From: Streptomyces sp. BV286
GTDB taxonomy: Bacteria; Actinomycetota; Actinomycetes; Streptomycetales; Streptomycetaceae
Length of the DNA stretch: 64,000 nt
Reading direction: 5' to 3'
NCBI RefSeq assembly: GCF_019090165.1
Contig: NZ_JAHRIB010000100.1
Location: 124,001 to 188,000, forward strand
Part shown: positions 32,532-42,163 of the stretch, one piece after another
Layout: every line of letters starts with the position of its first letter
Position numbering within the stretch: position 1 is the first letter of the stretch
Notes under the pieces: generated by a model
Told to the model about the DNA's origin: nothing
The model's input: the letters and a program-made list of their open reading frames with translations, nothing else
Databases searched by the model: none
Made by a program: the position numbers and the translations under genes

Positions 32532-35500
32532 ATGGCAGCCCTCCAGCAAGGCCCCGCGCTCGCGTTGTCCGACGACGAGGTCCGGGCGGAGTTCGGCGGC
32601 CGGGCGCGCTTCTCCGCCTCCTCCGCGCCCTCACCGCGCACACTCGTCGACGTCTTCGACGCCTCCGTGCGGGCCTGCCCCGACGAGCCCGCGCTGGACG
32701 ACGGCCGCCGCAGCCTCACCTACCGTGCCCTGGCCGTCGAGGTCGAGACCCTGCGACGGCGGCTCGGCGCCGCAGGGGTGGGCCTCGGGGACCGGGTCGG
32801 CGTCCGCGTCCCCTCCGGCACCAACGAGCTGTACGTCGCCGTCCTCGCCGTACTGGCCGCCGGAGCCGCCTATGTGCCGGTGGACGCCGAGGACCCGGAC
32901 GAGCGGGCCGAGCTGGTCTTCGGGGAGGCGGACGTCCGGGCCGTCGTCGGAGCCGGGCACGAGCTGACCGTGCGGGGGCGCAGCGAGGCGCCCGCCGCGC
33001 GCCCCGGGGTCGAGCACGACGCGTGGATCATCTTCACGTCCGGTTCCACCGGCAGGCCCAAGGGTGTGGCCGTCACCCACCGCAGTGCCGCCGCCTTCGT
33101 GGACGCCGAGGCCGGGCTGTTCCTGACCGAGGACCCGATCGGGCCGGGTGACAGAGTCATGGCGGGTCTCTCCGTCGCCTTCGACGCCTCCTGCGAGGAG
33201 ATGTGGCTGGCCTGGCGGTACGGGGCCTGCCTGGTGCCCGTACCGCGCTCCCAGGTGCGCAGCGGCGCCGATCTGGGGCCCTGGCTGGTTGAGCAGGAGA
33301 TCACCGTCGTCTCCACCGTGCCGACGCTGGCCGCCCTGTGGGAGCCGGAGGCCCTCAACGAGGTACGGCTGCTGATCTTCGGCGGTGAGGCCTGTCCGCC
33401 CGAGCTGGCGCAGCGCCTGGTCACCGAGGGGCGGGAGGTGTGGAACACCTACGGGCCCACCGAGGCCACCGTGGTGGCCTGTGCCTCGCTGATGAGCGGC
33501 GTGGAGCCGATCAGGATCGGCCTGCCCCTCGACGGCTGGGAGCTCGCCGTCGTCGACGAGGCCGGGGAGCCCGTGGCGATGGGCGGCAGCGGCCAGCTCG
33601 TGATCGGCGGGGTGGGGCTCGCGCGCTATCTCGACCCGGAGAAGGACGCCGAGAAGTACGCCCCGCTGGATTCGCTCGGCTGGGAGCGCGCCTACCGCAG
33701 CGGGGACCTGGTCAAGGCCGAGCCGGAAGGGCTGATCTTCCTCGGGCGGGCCGACGAGCAGATCAAGCTCGGCGGGCGCCGGATCGAGCTGGGCGAGGTG
33801 GACGCCGCGCTGCAGGCGCTGCCCGGGGTCGCGGGCGCCGCGGCCGCCGTACGGACCGCCCGTGGCGGGAACCAGCTGCTCGTCGGCTATGTGGTCACCC
33901 AGGACGGCTGGGACCGGGCGGCGGCCGTCGAGAAGCTGCGCACGGAACTGCCCGCGGCCCTCGTCCCGCTGCTCGCGCCCGTGGCCGAACTGCCGACCCG
34001 GACGTCCGGCAAGGTCGACCGCAACGCGCTGCCCTGGCCGCTGGAGGGCGTGGAGACCGGCGGCCCCGCCGAGCAGCTGTACGGGACCGAGGCGTGGCTC
34101 GCCGAGCAGTGGAGCGAGGTGCTCGGCATCCCGGTGGGCTCCGCCCGCGACGACTTCTTCGCGATCGGCGGCGGCAGCCTCGCCGCCGCCCAGCTCACGA
34201 CGAGGCTGCGCACCCGCTACCCGAGCGCCGCCGTGCTCGACGTCTACCAGCAGCCCGTGCTGCGGAAGCTGGCCCGGCATCTGGAGAGGTCCGCGCAGGG
34301 CGACGGTGCGGAGCGGGTGATCGCGCCGGTGCCGCTGCGGGCCAAGGTGGTCCAACTGCTGCTGCTCGTACCGCTGTTCGCGCTGCTCGGGCTGCGCTGG
34401 ACGGTGGCACTGGCCGCGCTCGGCAACACGCTCCACTGGTTCGGCGCGTATCCGTGGGCGCCGACCGCCTCCTGGTGGCTCGTCGTCCCGTGCGCCGTCC
34501 TGCTCTTCAGCCCGCCCGGACGGCTCGCCATCGCGGCCGGCGGCGCCCGGCTGCTCCTGCGGAACGTGACGCCCGGGCGGTACCCGCGGGGCGGAGGGGT
34601 GCACCTGCGGCTGTGGACCGCCGAGCGGCTCGCCGAGTTCAGCGGGGCGACCTCGCTGACCGGGTCCTGGCTGGAGCGGTACGCGCGTGCGCTGGGCGCC
34701 AAGGTCGGGCCGGACGCCGATCTGCACTCGCTGCCGCCCGTGACCGGCATGCTCAAGCTCGGCCGGGGTGCCGCCGTGGAGTCCGAGGTGGACCTGTCGG
34801 GGCACTGGCTGGACGGGGACCGCCTGGAGATCGGCCCGGTCAAGGTCGGCGCGCACGCCGTGGTCGGCACCCGCAGCATCCTCTTCCCAGGCGCCCGGGT
34901 GGGCAAGCGGGCCGAGGTCGCGCCCGGTTCGGCCGTGTCCGGGCAGGTCCCGACCGGCCAGCGGTGGGCGGGCGCACCCGCGGTCAAGCTCGGCAAGGCG
35001 AAGCGGGACTGGCCCAAGGAGCGTCCGCAGAAGGGCACGTACTGGCGTGCGATGTACGGGGCGACCGGATTCGCGCTGTCGGCGTTGCCGCTGGTCGCGG
35101 GCTTCGCCGCGCTGCTCGTGGTGAGTCTCTTCGTCACCCCGGATGCCGGGCTCGCCGCGGCGCTGCGGGGCGCCGCGGTCGCGCTGGTGCCGGCGACGCT
35201 GGCCTTCGGTCTCGCGTACGCGCTGATCCTGCTGGTCGCCGTGCGGCTGCTCAGCCTGGGTCTGCGGCCCGGTACGCATCCGACGCACAGCCGGATCGGC
35301 TGGCAGGCCTGGACGGTCACCCAGCTGATGGACCGCTCCCGCGAGACGCTGTTCCCGCTGTACGCGGGGCTGGTCACGCCGGTGTGGCTGCGGCTGCTCG
35401 GGATGCGGATCGGGCGGGGCGCCGAGGTGTCGACGGTGCTCGCGCTGCCCAGCCTGACGACGGTCGGCGACGGGGCGTTCCTGGCCGACGACACACTGAC

Positions 35501-36407
35501 CGCGCCGTACGAGCTCGGTGGCGGCTGGATGCGGATCGGGCGGGCGGAGATCGGGCGCCGGGCCTTCCTCGGAAACTCGGGAATGACCGCGCCGGGCCGT
35601 TCGGTACCGGACGGGGGCCTGGTCGGGGTGCTCTCCGCGACACCGAAGAAGGCCAAGAAGGGCAGCTCGTACCTGGGACTGCCGCCGGTGAAGCTGCCGC
35701 GGTCGGCGCAGGGAGGCGACCAGAGCCTCACGTACGATCCGCCCGCGCGGCTGCTGTGGGCGCGTGGGCTCGTCGAGTTGTGCCGGATCGTGCCCGTGTT
35801 CTGCTCGGCGGCGCTCGCCGTGCTGACGGTCGCGGCGCTGAGCGCGCTGGGGGCGTGGGCCTGGGCGCTCGCCGGGCTGGTGCTGCTGGGCGCCGGAGCG
35901 GCGGCGGGGCTGCTGTCGGTGCTCGCAAAGTGGCTGCTCGTGGGCCGGCACCGGGCCGGTGAGCACCCGCTGTGGAGCGGTTTCGTGTGGCGCAACGAGC
36001 TGGCCGACACCTTCGTCGAGGTCGTCGCCGTGCCCTGGCTGGCCGGGTCCGTGCCGGGCACCCCGGTGCTGAACCTCTGGCTGCGCGCCCTGGGCGCCCG
36101 GATCGGCAAGGGCGTGTGGGTGGAGAGCTACTGGCTGCCCGAGACGGATCTGGTGACGCTGGAGGACGCGGCGACGGTGAACCGCGGCTGCGTCCTGCAG
36201 ACCCACCTCTTCCACGACCGGATCTTGCGGACGGATACTGTGGTGCTCCGTGAGGGCGCCACCCTGGGCCCGGGCGGAATCGTTCTGCCCGGCAGCTCCG
36301 TCGGGGCGCGCAGCACACTGGGACCCGCGTCCCTCGTCATGGCGGCGGAAACCGTCCCCGACGACACCCGCTGGCTGGGCAACCCGATCGAGGCCTGGCG
36401 TCCCTAG
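32532..36407 (+). CDS. Pls/PosA-family NRPS-like poly(amino acid) synthetase
   Basis: 1291 residues. Adenylation domain: IIFTSGSTGRPKG (167-177), FDASCEEMW (217-225), NTYGPTEA (305-312), RADEQIKLGGRRIELGE (406-422) and catalytic Lys494 in TSGKVDRNAL. A carrier domain follows, with DDFFAIGGGSL and phosphopantetheinyl Ser549. There is no condensation or thioesterase domain. Instead there are about six transmembrane helices separating three left-handed-helix-like repeats, as in epsilon-poly-L-lysine synthetase and TIGR02353-type proteins. It probably polymerises or transfers one amino acid at the membrane. ATG 32532 is preferred over upstream in-frame starts, which read as non-coding. Confidence 0.85.
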   Translation: MAALQQGPALALSDDEVRAEFGGRARFSASSAPSPRTLVDVFDASVRACPDEPALDDGRRSLTYRALAVEVETLRRRLGAAGVGLGDRVGVRVPSGTNELYVAVLAVLAAGAAYVPVDAEDPDERAELVFGEADVRAVVGAGHELTVRGRSEAPAARPGVEHDAWIIFTSGSTGRPKGVAVTHRSAAAFVDAEAGLFLTEDPIGPGDRVMAGLSVAFDASCEEMWLAWRYGACLVPVPRSQVRSGADLGPWLVEQEITVVSTVPTLAALWEPEALNEVRLLIFGGEACPPELAQRLVTEGREVWNTYGPTEATVVACASLMSGVEPIRIGLPLDGWELAVVDEAGEPVAMGGSGQLVIGGVGLARYLDPEKDAEKYAPLDSLGWERAYRSGDLVKAEPEGLIFLGRADEQIKLGGRRIELGEVDAALQALPGVAGAAAAVRTARGGNQLLVGYVVTQDGWDRAAAVEKLRTELPAALVPLLAPVAELPTRTSGKVDRNALPWPLEGVETGGPAEQLYGTEAWLAEQWSEVLGIPVGSARDDFFAIGGGSLAAAQLTTRLRTRYPSAAVLDVYQQPVLRKLARHLERSAQGDGAERVIAPVPLRAKVVQLLLLVPLFALLGLRWTVALAALGNTLHWFGAYPWAPTASWWLVVPCAVLLFSPPGRLAIAAGGARLLLRNVTPGRYPRGGGVHLRLWTAERLAEFSGATSLTGSWLERYARALGAKVGPDADLHSLPPVTGMLKLGRGAAVESEVDLSGHWLDGDRLEIGPVKVGAHAVVGTRSILFPGARVGKRAEVAPGSAVSGQVPTGQRWAGAPAVKLGKAKRDWPKERPQKGTYWRAMYGATGFALSALPLVAGFAALLVVSLFVTPDAGLAAALRGAAVALVPATLAFGLAYALILLVAVRLLSLGLRPGTHPTHSRIGWQAWTVTQLMDRSRETLFPLYAGLVTPVWLRLLGMRIGRGAEVSTVLALPSLTTVGDGAFLADDTLTAPYELGGGWMRIGRAEIGRRAFLGNSGMTAPGRSVPDGGLVGVLSATPKKAKKGSSYLGLPPVKLPRSAQGGDQSLTYDPPARLLWARGLVELCRIVPVFCSAALAVLTVAALSALGAWAWALAGLVLLGAGAAAGLLSVLAKWLLVGRHRAGEHPLWSGFVWRNELADTFVEVVAVPWLAGSVPGTPVLNLWLRALGARIGKGVWVESYWLPETDLVTLEDAATVNRGCVLQTHLFHDRILRTDTVVLREGATLGPGGIVLPGSSVGARSTLGPASLVMAAETVPDDTRWLGNPIEAWRP

Positions 36408-36509
36408 ACGCGGCCCCGTACGGCGCCTCTCGGGCAGACCGGTCGGATCTGGCAGCGGTCGGTGCACCGGCACGTCGTACGAGCACAGCGCAGGGGAGCA
36501 GACACTTCA

Positions 36510-37871
36510 GTGGTTCAGCAGACAGTGGGAGCGGATCCGTACTTCCCGGCGAACGGTGACCCCCGTTACCGGGTGCACCGGTACGAACTCGCCCTGGACT
36601 ACCGTCCAGGACCCAACCGGCTGTCCGGCACCGCGCGCCTGAACGCCATAGCGGGCCGGTCGCCGCTCGCCGAGTTCCATCTGAACCTCGCCGACTTCCG
36701 GATCGGCCGGGTCCGGGTCGACGGCCGGGCGCCGCACTACACGCACCGCGGCGGCAGGCTGCGGATGCGCCCGGCGAAGCCGGTCCGGGCCGGGGCCGCG
36801 TTCACCGTGGAGGTGCACTGGTCGGGCAATCCCAGGCCGGTGCGCAGCCCGTGGGGCGGGCTCGGCTGGGAGGAGCTGGAGGACGGGGCGCTGGTGGCGA
36901 GCCAGCCCGTCGGGGCGCCGTCCTGGTATCCGTGCAACGACCGGCCCGCGGACAAGGCCTCCTACCAGATCGCCGTCACCACGCCGTCGGCGTACTCGGT
37001 GGTGGCGGGCGGGCGGCTGCTGACGCGCACGCCGAAGGCGTCCACGACGACGTGGGTGTACGAGCAGGCGGCGCCGACGTCCAGTTATCTGGTCGGGCTG
37101 TCCATCGGGAAGTACCAGACCGTACTGCTCGGTGATCCGGGGCTCGGCGGTGTCCCGCAGGCCGGGCACATCCCGGCGCATCTGCTGACGGAGTTCTCCC
37201 GGGACTTCGCGCGGCAGCCCGCGATGATGGAGCTGTTCGAGGAGCTCTTCGGTCCGTATCCCTTCGGGGAGTACGCGGTGGTCGTCACCGAGGAGGAGCT
37301 CGACGTCCCGGTGGAGGCGCAGGGGCTGTCGCTGTTCGGCGCCAACCACGTGGACGGGGCCCGGGGTTCGGAGCGGCTGGTGGCGCACGAGCTGGCCCAC
37401 CAGTGGTTCGGCAACAGTGTGAGCATCGCCGACTGGCGGCACATCTGGCTGAACGAGGGCTTCGCGAAGTACGCGGAGTGGCTGTGGTCGGAGCGGTCGG
37501 GCGGGCGCAGCGCCCAGGCCCTCGCGGGTCTGGCGCACCGCAAGGTGGCCGCGCTGCCGCAGGACCTCAGGCTGTCCGACCCGGGCCGCAAGCTGATGTT
37601 CGACGACCGGCTCTACGACCGGGGCGGGCTGGTGCTGCACGCGGTGCGGTGCGCGCTGGGTGACGAGGCGTTCTTCCGGATGCTGCGGGGCTGGGCCGCC
37701 GTGCACCGGGGCGGGTCGGTGACCACGGCGGCGTTCACGGCGCATGTGGCGCGGTACGCGGTCGAGCCGCTGGACGAGTTGTTCGCCGCGTGGCTGGACG
37801 AGACGGCGTTGCCGCCGTTGCCGTCCCGCTCCGCGGCGATTCCGGCGCGGCCGCCCTATCCGCCGTCGTGA
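36510..37871 (+). CDS. M1-family zinc aminopeptidase
   Basis: About 453 residues from the GTG at 36510, the best-placed start after AGGGGAG. Zinc site: VAHELAHQWFGNS (His293, Glu294, His297) with Glu316 in WLNEGFAKYAEW, the HExxH-x18-E gluzincin pattern. The substrate-binding motif before it is PVEAQGLSLFG, a variant of GAMEN. It lies about 100 bases behind the Pls-like gene in the same direction. Aminopeptidases have been linked to degradation of epsilon-polylysine in producers, so self-protection or trimming is a plausible inference. Confidence 0.88.
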   Translation: MVQQTVGADPYFPANGDPRYRVHRYELALDYRPGPNRLSGTARLNAIAGRSPLAEFHLNLADFRIGRVRVDGRAPHYTHRGGRLRMRPAKPVRAGAAFTVEVHWSGNPRPVRSPWGGLGWEELEDGALVASQPVGAPSWYPCNDRPADKASYQIAVTTPSAYSVVAGGRLLTRTPKASTTTWVYEQAAPTSSYLVGLSIGKYQTVLLGDPGLGGVPQAGHIPAHLLTEFSRDFARQPAMMELFEELFGPYPFGEYAVVVTEEELDVPVEAQGLSLFGANHVDGARGSERLVAHELAHQWFGNSVSIADWRHIWLNEGFAKYAEWLWSERSGGRSAQALAGLAHRKVAALPQDLRLSDPGRKLMFDDRLYDRGGLVLHAVRCALGDEAFFRMLRGWAAVHRGGSVTTAAFTAHVARYAVEPLDELFAAWLDETALPPLPSRSAAIPARPPYPPS

Positions 37872-37950
37872 GCGTCCCGTCGGTGAGCGTCCCGCCCGGA
37901 GCGGGTCAGGGGCCGGCCGTCACCGGTGTGCGGGCCGTCCGCGGCTGGTC

Positions 37951-37983
37951 GCGCGGTTCCCCGCGCCCCTGACGGGGCGCGGG
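37951..37983. repeat. Streptomyces dispersed GCGCGGTTCCCCGCGCCCC element / hairpin
   Basis: CCCGCGCCCC (37960-37969) and GGGGCGCGGG (37974-37983) form a hairpin inside a GTTCCCCGCGCCCC-type element. I recognise this as a common intergenic repeat of Streptomyces. Related pieces occur at 38454-38473 and 52114-52140. It probably also terminates the M1 peptidase transcript. Confidence 0.7.
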
Positions 37984-38019
37984 AATTGGCCCGGGCGGTG
38001 GTGCGGGAGAATGGCGTTC

Positions 38020-38442
38020 ATGTCCCGACGCACTCCTCAGTCCCGTGACCGGCGCCGTTCCGTCCCCGCGCGGAACCCCTCCTGCCCCTGCGGTCTCGCG
38101 GGAACGTACGAGGAGTGCTGCGGCCGGTTCCATGAGGGCCGGGCGACGGCACCGACCGCCGAGGCGCTGATGCGCTCGCGCTACTGCGCGTTCGTGCGGT
38201 GCGACGAGGCGTACCTGCTGCGGACCTGGCATCCGCGCACCCGGCCCGCCCGGGTGGAGTTCGATCCGGCCATGCGGTGGAGCGGTCTGGAGATCCTCGG
38301 TACGAGCGAGGGCTCGGCCTTCCACGGCACCGGCACCGTGACCTTCCGCGCGTCCTACGCCGGCGGCTCGCTGCAGGAGCACAGCCGCTTCGAGCGCGTC
38401 GAAGGGGCCTGGGTGTACGTCGACGGGGACATCGGCGAGTAG
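38020..38442 (+). CDS. YchJ-family protein with SEC-C-like zinc motif
   Basis: About 140 residues from ATG 38020; an in-frame ATG at 38011 lies too close to GGGAGA. The motif NPSCPCGLAGTYEECCGRFH is the Cys-rich zinc-binding SEC-C/UPF0225 signature, followed by LMRSRYCAFVRCDEAYLLRTWH and a cystatin/NTF2-like C-terminus. Function is not established. Confidence 0.88.
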   Translation: MSRRTPQSRDRRRSVPARNPSCPCGLAGTYEECCGRFHEGRATAPTAEALMRSRYCAFVRCDEAYLLRTWHPRTRPARVEFDPAMRWSGLEILGTSEGSAFHGTGTVTFRASYAGGSLQEHSRFERVEGAWVYVDGDIGE

Positions 38443-38453
38443 CCCCTTCAAGT

Positions 38454-38473
38454 GGTGCGGGGAACTGCGCGAC
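38454..38473. repeat. Partial inverted copy of the dispersed TTCCCCGCGCC element
   Basis: GGTGCGGGGAACTGCGCGAC is the reverse orientation of the GTCGCGCAGTTCCCCGCACC form of the repeat seen at 37951. Confidence 0.5.
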
Positions 38474-38525
38474 GCGCCCGCAGGCGCGCAACTCCCTTAC
38501 GAGGCAAGGGAGTCGGGGCTCCGGC

Positions 38526-39233
38526 TCAGGACTCCGGGCTGAGGATGTCCAGCTCCTGGAGGGCGCCCAGCACGACCTCCCGGGTCAGCTCCTCCGCCCG
38601 GACCGCGTCACCGGCGCGGACGGCCTCCGCGACCTGCACGTGCAGGGTGACCGCGGCCGGGTCGGGGTCCTCGAACATCACCTGGTGGTGGGTGCGGCCC
38701 GCCAGGACCTCCGCGACGACGTCGCCGAGCCGGGCGAACATCTCGTTGCCCGACGCCCGCAGCACGATCCGGTGGAAGGCGATGTCGTGGACGAGGTACC
38801 CCTCCAGCTTGTGGCCGCGTGAGTTGGCCACCATGCCGAGGGCGCACTCGGTGAGTTCGGCGCACTGCTCGGCCGTGGCGTACTTGGCGGCGAGGCCCGC
38901 GGCGACGGGCTCCACGGCGCAGCGCAGCACGGTCAGCGAGCGCAGCTGACGCGGCCGGTCGGCGCCCGCCAGACGCCACCGGATGACCTGGGGGTCGTAG
39001 ACGTTCCACTCGTGCGCGGGACGCACGGTCACACCGACGCGGCGCCGGGACTCGACCAGGTGCATCGACTCCAGGACACGCACGGCTTCGCGCATCACGG
39101 AGCGTGACACCTCGAACCGCTGCGCCAGTTCGTCGGTGCGCAGCACGCTGCCCGCGGGGTACTCGCCCGCGGTGATCGAGGGACCGAGGCTCTCCAGTAC
39201 ATGGCCGTGCAGCCCCCGGCCCGGTGTGCTCAT
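38526..39233 (-). CDS. gntR: FadR-subfamily GntR regulator of the gluconate operon
   Basis: 235 residues from ATG 39233. The winged-helix segment contains VLRTDELAQRFEVSRSVMREAVRVLESMHLV, and an FCD ligand domain follows from about residue 95 (RSLTVLRCAVEPVAAGLA). Divergent from gntK with 149 bases between. A near-palindrome AGACTTATATGTCT (39274-39287) lies in that gap. Likely represses gntK-gntP-SDR-idnD and is released by gluconate or its phosphate. Confidence 0.88.
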   Translation of the reverse strand: MSTPGRGLHGHVLESLGPSITAGEYPAGSVLRTDELAQRFEVSRSVMREAVRVLESMHLVESRRRVGVTVRPAHEWNVYDPQVIRWRLAGADRPRQLRSLTVLRCAVEPVAAGLAAKYATAEQCAELTECALGMVANSRGHKLEGYLVHDIAFHRIVLRASGNEMFARLGDVVAEVLAGRTHHQVMFEDPDPAAVTLHVQVAEAVRAGDAVRAEELTREVVLGALQELDILSPES

Positions 39234-39273
39234 GAGGCTCAGCCTACGAGGCGAAGCGGGGGAACAAAAAGTC

Positions 39274-39287
39274 AGACTTATATGTCT
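39274..39287. promoter_or_regulatory. Candidate GntR operator between gntR and gntK
   Basis: AGACTTATATGTCT has matching AGAC/GTCT ends and an AT core that is rare in this GC-rich sequence. A further CAGACTC and ATCTGACC follow within 30 bases. Its form is similar to AGACATCGGATGTCT at 11540. Confidence 0.5.
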
Positions 39288-39382
39288 CAGACTCTTGAAT
39301 TCATCTGACCTATGGGTTTCAGTGTCGTGACGGATGCGGCACCTGACGTTCATCCGATGTCGAAGAAGACAGCGAGGCAGCA

Positions 39383-39892
39383 ATGACTACCCCCCACGTC
39401 GTCGTGGTCATGGGTGTGGCAGGCACGGGCAAGACCACCATCGGACCCCTGCTGGCGGGCCGTCTCGGCGTTCCCTACGCCGAGGCCGACGACTTCCACC
39501 CCGAGTCCAACATCGCCAAGATGACGGCCGGGACCCCCCTCACCGACGAGGACCGCGCTCCCTGGCTGGACGCCATCGGCGCCTGGGCCCACGGGCGGGC
39601 CGGTCTCGGCGGTGTGGTCAGCTGCTCCGCGCTGAAGCGGGACTACCGCGACCGCATCAGGTCGGCCGCGCCCGACGTCGTCTTCGTCCACCTCACCGGT
39701 GACCGTGAGCTCATCGAGGACCGGATGGCGCACCGCAAGGGCCACTTCATGCCCACGGCGCTCCTCGACTCCCAGTTCGCCACCCTCCAGCCGCTCCAGG
39801 CGGACGAGACGGGTGTCGCCGTGGATGTGTCCGGCAGCCCCGACGAGATCACCGACCGGGCTGTGGCCGCGCTGCGCGGCCTCCCCCGGTAA
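39383..39892 (+). CDS. gntK: Gluconokinase
   Basis: A 169-residue P-loop kinase phosphorylating D-gluconate to 6-phosphogluconate. Walker A is GVAGTGKT (11-18), with EADDFHPESNIAKMTAGTPLTDEDRAPWL immediately after, a gluconokinase signature. CSALKRDYRD and FMPTALLDSQFATLQ are also conserved. First gene of the gluconate unit, with gntP 38 bases downstream. Confidence 0.95.
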   Translation: MTTPHVVVVMGVAGTGKTTIGPLLAGRLGVPYAEADDFHPESNIAKMTAGTPLTDEDRAPWLDAIGAWAHGRAGLGGVVSCSALKRDYRDRIRSAAPDVVFVHLTGDRELIEDRMAHRKGHFMPTALLDSQFATLQPLQADETGVAVDVSGSPDEITDRAVAALRGLPR

Positions 39893-39930
39893 CCCCCACA
39901 AACTCCCCCTCCCACCCAAGGAAAAGCACC

Positions 39931-41328
39931 GTGACCAGACTCAGCGTCGAGATGCTGGCAGCGGACCCCGTCGAGCCGATCACCTCGGCGGGCCACGCTC
40001 AGCTGGGCATCGCCGTTCTGGCGGGCATCGCCGTCATCGTCCTGCTCATCACCAAGTTCAGGCTGCACGCCTTCCTCGCGCTGACCATCGGGTCACTGGC
40101 GCTCGGTGCCTTCGCCGGGGCCCCGCTCGACAAGGCGATCGCCAGTTTCTCGTCCGGTCTCGGTTCGACCGTCGCAGGCGTGGGCGTGCTGATCGCGCTC
40201 GGCGCGATACTCGGCAAGCTCCTCGCGGACTCCGGCGGCGCCGACCAGATCGTCGACACGATCCTCGCCAGGGCGAGCGGTCGCTCGATGCCCTGGGCGA
40301 TGGTGCTGATCGCCTCGGTGATCGGGCTGCCGCTGTTCTTCGAGGTCGGCATCGTGCTGCTCATCCCGGTCGTGCTCATGGTCGCCAAGCGGGGCAACTA
40401 CTCGCTGATGCGCATCGGCATCCCGGCGCTCGCGGGTCTGTCCGTGATGCACGGGCTGATCCCGCCGCACCCCGGTCCGCTGGTCGCGATCGACGCGGTC
40501 AAGGCGAACCTCGGTGTCACCCTCGCCCTCGGCATCCTGGTCGCGATCCCGACGGTGATCATCGCGGGCCCGCTCTTCTCCAAGTACGCGGCCCGCTGGG
40601 TCGACGTCCCCGCCCCGGAGAAGATGATCCCCCAGCGCGCCTCCGAGGACCTGGAGAAGCGCCCCGGCTTCGGCGTCACCATCGCCACCGTGCTGCTGCC
40701 GGTCGTCCTGATGCTGGCCAAGGCGCTGGTGGACATCGTCATCGACGACCCGGACAACATGGTCCAGCGGGTCTTCGACGTGATCGGCTCGCCGCTGATC
40801 GCCCTGCTCGCCGCCGTGCTCGTCGCCCTCTTCACCCTCGGGCGGGCGGCCGGGTTCACCAAGGACAGGATCTCCTCGACCGTCGAGAAGTCCCTCGCGC
40901 CGATCGCGGGCATCCTGCTGATCGTCGGCGCGGGCGGCGGCTTCAAGCAGACGCTCATCGACTCCGGTGTGGGCCAGATGATCCTGGACATCTCCAAGGA
41001 CTGGTCGATCCCCGCGCTGCTGCTGGCCTGGCTGATCGCGGTGGCGATCCGGCTCGCGACCGGTTCGGCGACCGTCGCCACCATCTCGGCGGCCGGTCTC
41101 GTCGCACCGCTCGCGGCCGACATGTCGACCGCGCACGCCTCGCTGCTCGTCCTCGCGATCGGGGCCGGTTCGCTGTTCTTCAGCCATGTGAACGACGCCG
41201 GTTTCTGGCTGGTCAAGGAGTACTTCGGCCTCAGCGTCGGCCAGACCATCAAGACCTGGTCGGTCATGGAGACCATCATCTCGGTGGTCGCCGGAGGCCT
41301 GGTCATGCTGCTGTCGCTGGTGATCTAG
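39931..41328 (+). CDS. gntP: Gluconate:H+ symporter
   Basis: A 465-residue GntP-family permease with 12 or more hydrophobic segments. LGALGKLLADSGGADQI-like sequence (GAILGKLLADSGGADQIVD), HGLIPPHPGPLVAI and IGAGSLFFSHVNDAGFWLVKEYF are family hallmarks. The GTG at 39931 follows AAGGAAAA. It imports gluconate and probably idonate for the surrounding enzymes. Confidence 0.95.
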   Translation: MTRLSVEMLAADPVEPITSAGHAQLGIAVLAGIAVIVLLITKFRLHAFLALTIGSLALGAFAGAPLDKAIASFSSGLGSTVAGVGVLIALGAILGKLLADSGGADQIVDTILARASGRSMPWAMVLIASVIGLPLFFEVGIVLLIPVVLMVAKRGNYSLMRIGIPALAGLSVMHGLIPPHPGPLVAIDAVKANLGVTLALGILVAIPTVIIAGPLFSKYAARWVDVPAPEKMIPQRASEDLEKRPGFGVTIATVLLPVVLMLAKALVDIVIDDPDNMVQRVFDVIGSPLIALLAAVLVALFTLGRAAGFTKDRISSTVEKSLAPIAGILLIVGAGGGFKQTLIDSGVGQMILDISKDWSIPALLLAWLIAVAIRLATGSATVATISAAGLVAPLAADMSTAHASLLVLAIGAGSLFFSHVNDAGFWLVKEYFGLSVGQTIKTWSVMETIISVVAGGLVMLLSLVI

Positions 41329-41375
41329 CCGGCTTCGACAGCCGGTCCGGCCGACCCGAACAGAAAGTCACGTCG

Positions 41376-42134
41376 ATGACTCATCCCCTCTTCGACATCA
41401 CCGGCCGCACCGCGCTGGTCACCGGGTCCAGCCGGGGCATCGGCCTCGCGCTGGCCCGGGGCCTCGCGGAGGCGGGCTGCACGGTGGTGCTCCACGGCCG
41501 CGACACCGGCCGGCTCGCCGCGGCCGCCGCGGAACTGCCCGGCGAGATCCACACCGCCGCCTTCGACGTCACCGACGGACCGTCGGTCGCGGCCGGGATG
41601 GCGGACGTCGAGGAGCGGGTGGGTCCGCTGGACATCCTCGTCAACAACGCGGGAATGCAACTGCGGGCGCCGCTCCTGGAGTTCGCCGACGCCGACTGGC
41701 ACCGCATCCTCGACACCAACCTGACGAGCGCGTTCCTCGTGGGCCGCGAGGCCGCACGGGGCATGACGGCGCGCGGCCACGGCAAGATCGTCAACATCTG
41801 CTCGCTGCAGAGCGAGGTGGCACGGCCCGGGATCGCGCCGTACGCCGCCACCAAGGGCGCGCTGAAGATGCTCACCAAGGGCATGTGCGCCGACTGGGGG
41901 CCCTGCGGGGTCCAGGTGAACGGGCTCGGCCCCGGCTACATCGAGACCGAACTCACCCAACCCCTCGTCGACGACCCCGAGTTCAGCGCATGGGTCCGAC
42001 GGCGGACCCCGGCCGGCCGCTGGGGGCGCACGGAGGACCTGGTGGGCGGCGTGCTGTTCCTCGCCTCCCCGGCGGCGGACTTCGTCAGCGGTCAGGTGCT
42101 GTACGTCGACGGCGGCATGACCAGCGTCCTGTGA
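41376..42134 (+). CDS. idnO: SDR oxidoreductase, gluconate 5-dehydrogenase type
   Basis: 252 residues. The Rossmann motif is TGSSRGIGLALA, then LVNNAGMQLRAPLLEF, catalytic Ser near NICSLQSE and Tyr/Lys in YAATKGALKM. Closest by motif and context to 5-keto-D-gluconate reductases (Ga5DH). Lies between gntP and idnD, so it would interconvert 5-ketogluconate and gluconate. Symbol from context. Confidence 0.82.
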   Translation: MTHPLFDITGRTALVTGSSRGIGLALARGLAEAGCTVVLHGRDTGRLAAAAAELPGEIHTAAFDVTDGPSVAAGMADVEERVGPLDILVNNAGMQLRAPLLEFADADWHRILDTNLTSAFLVGREAARGMTARGHGKIVNICSLQSEVARPGIAPYAATKGALKMLTKGMCADWGPCGVQVNGLGPGYIETELTQPLVDDPEFSAWVRRRTPAGRWGRTEDLVGGVLFLASPAADFVSGQVLYVDGGMTSVL

Positions 42135-42163
42135 GTCCGCAGAGCCTGAAAGGGGCTTTCCCG

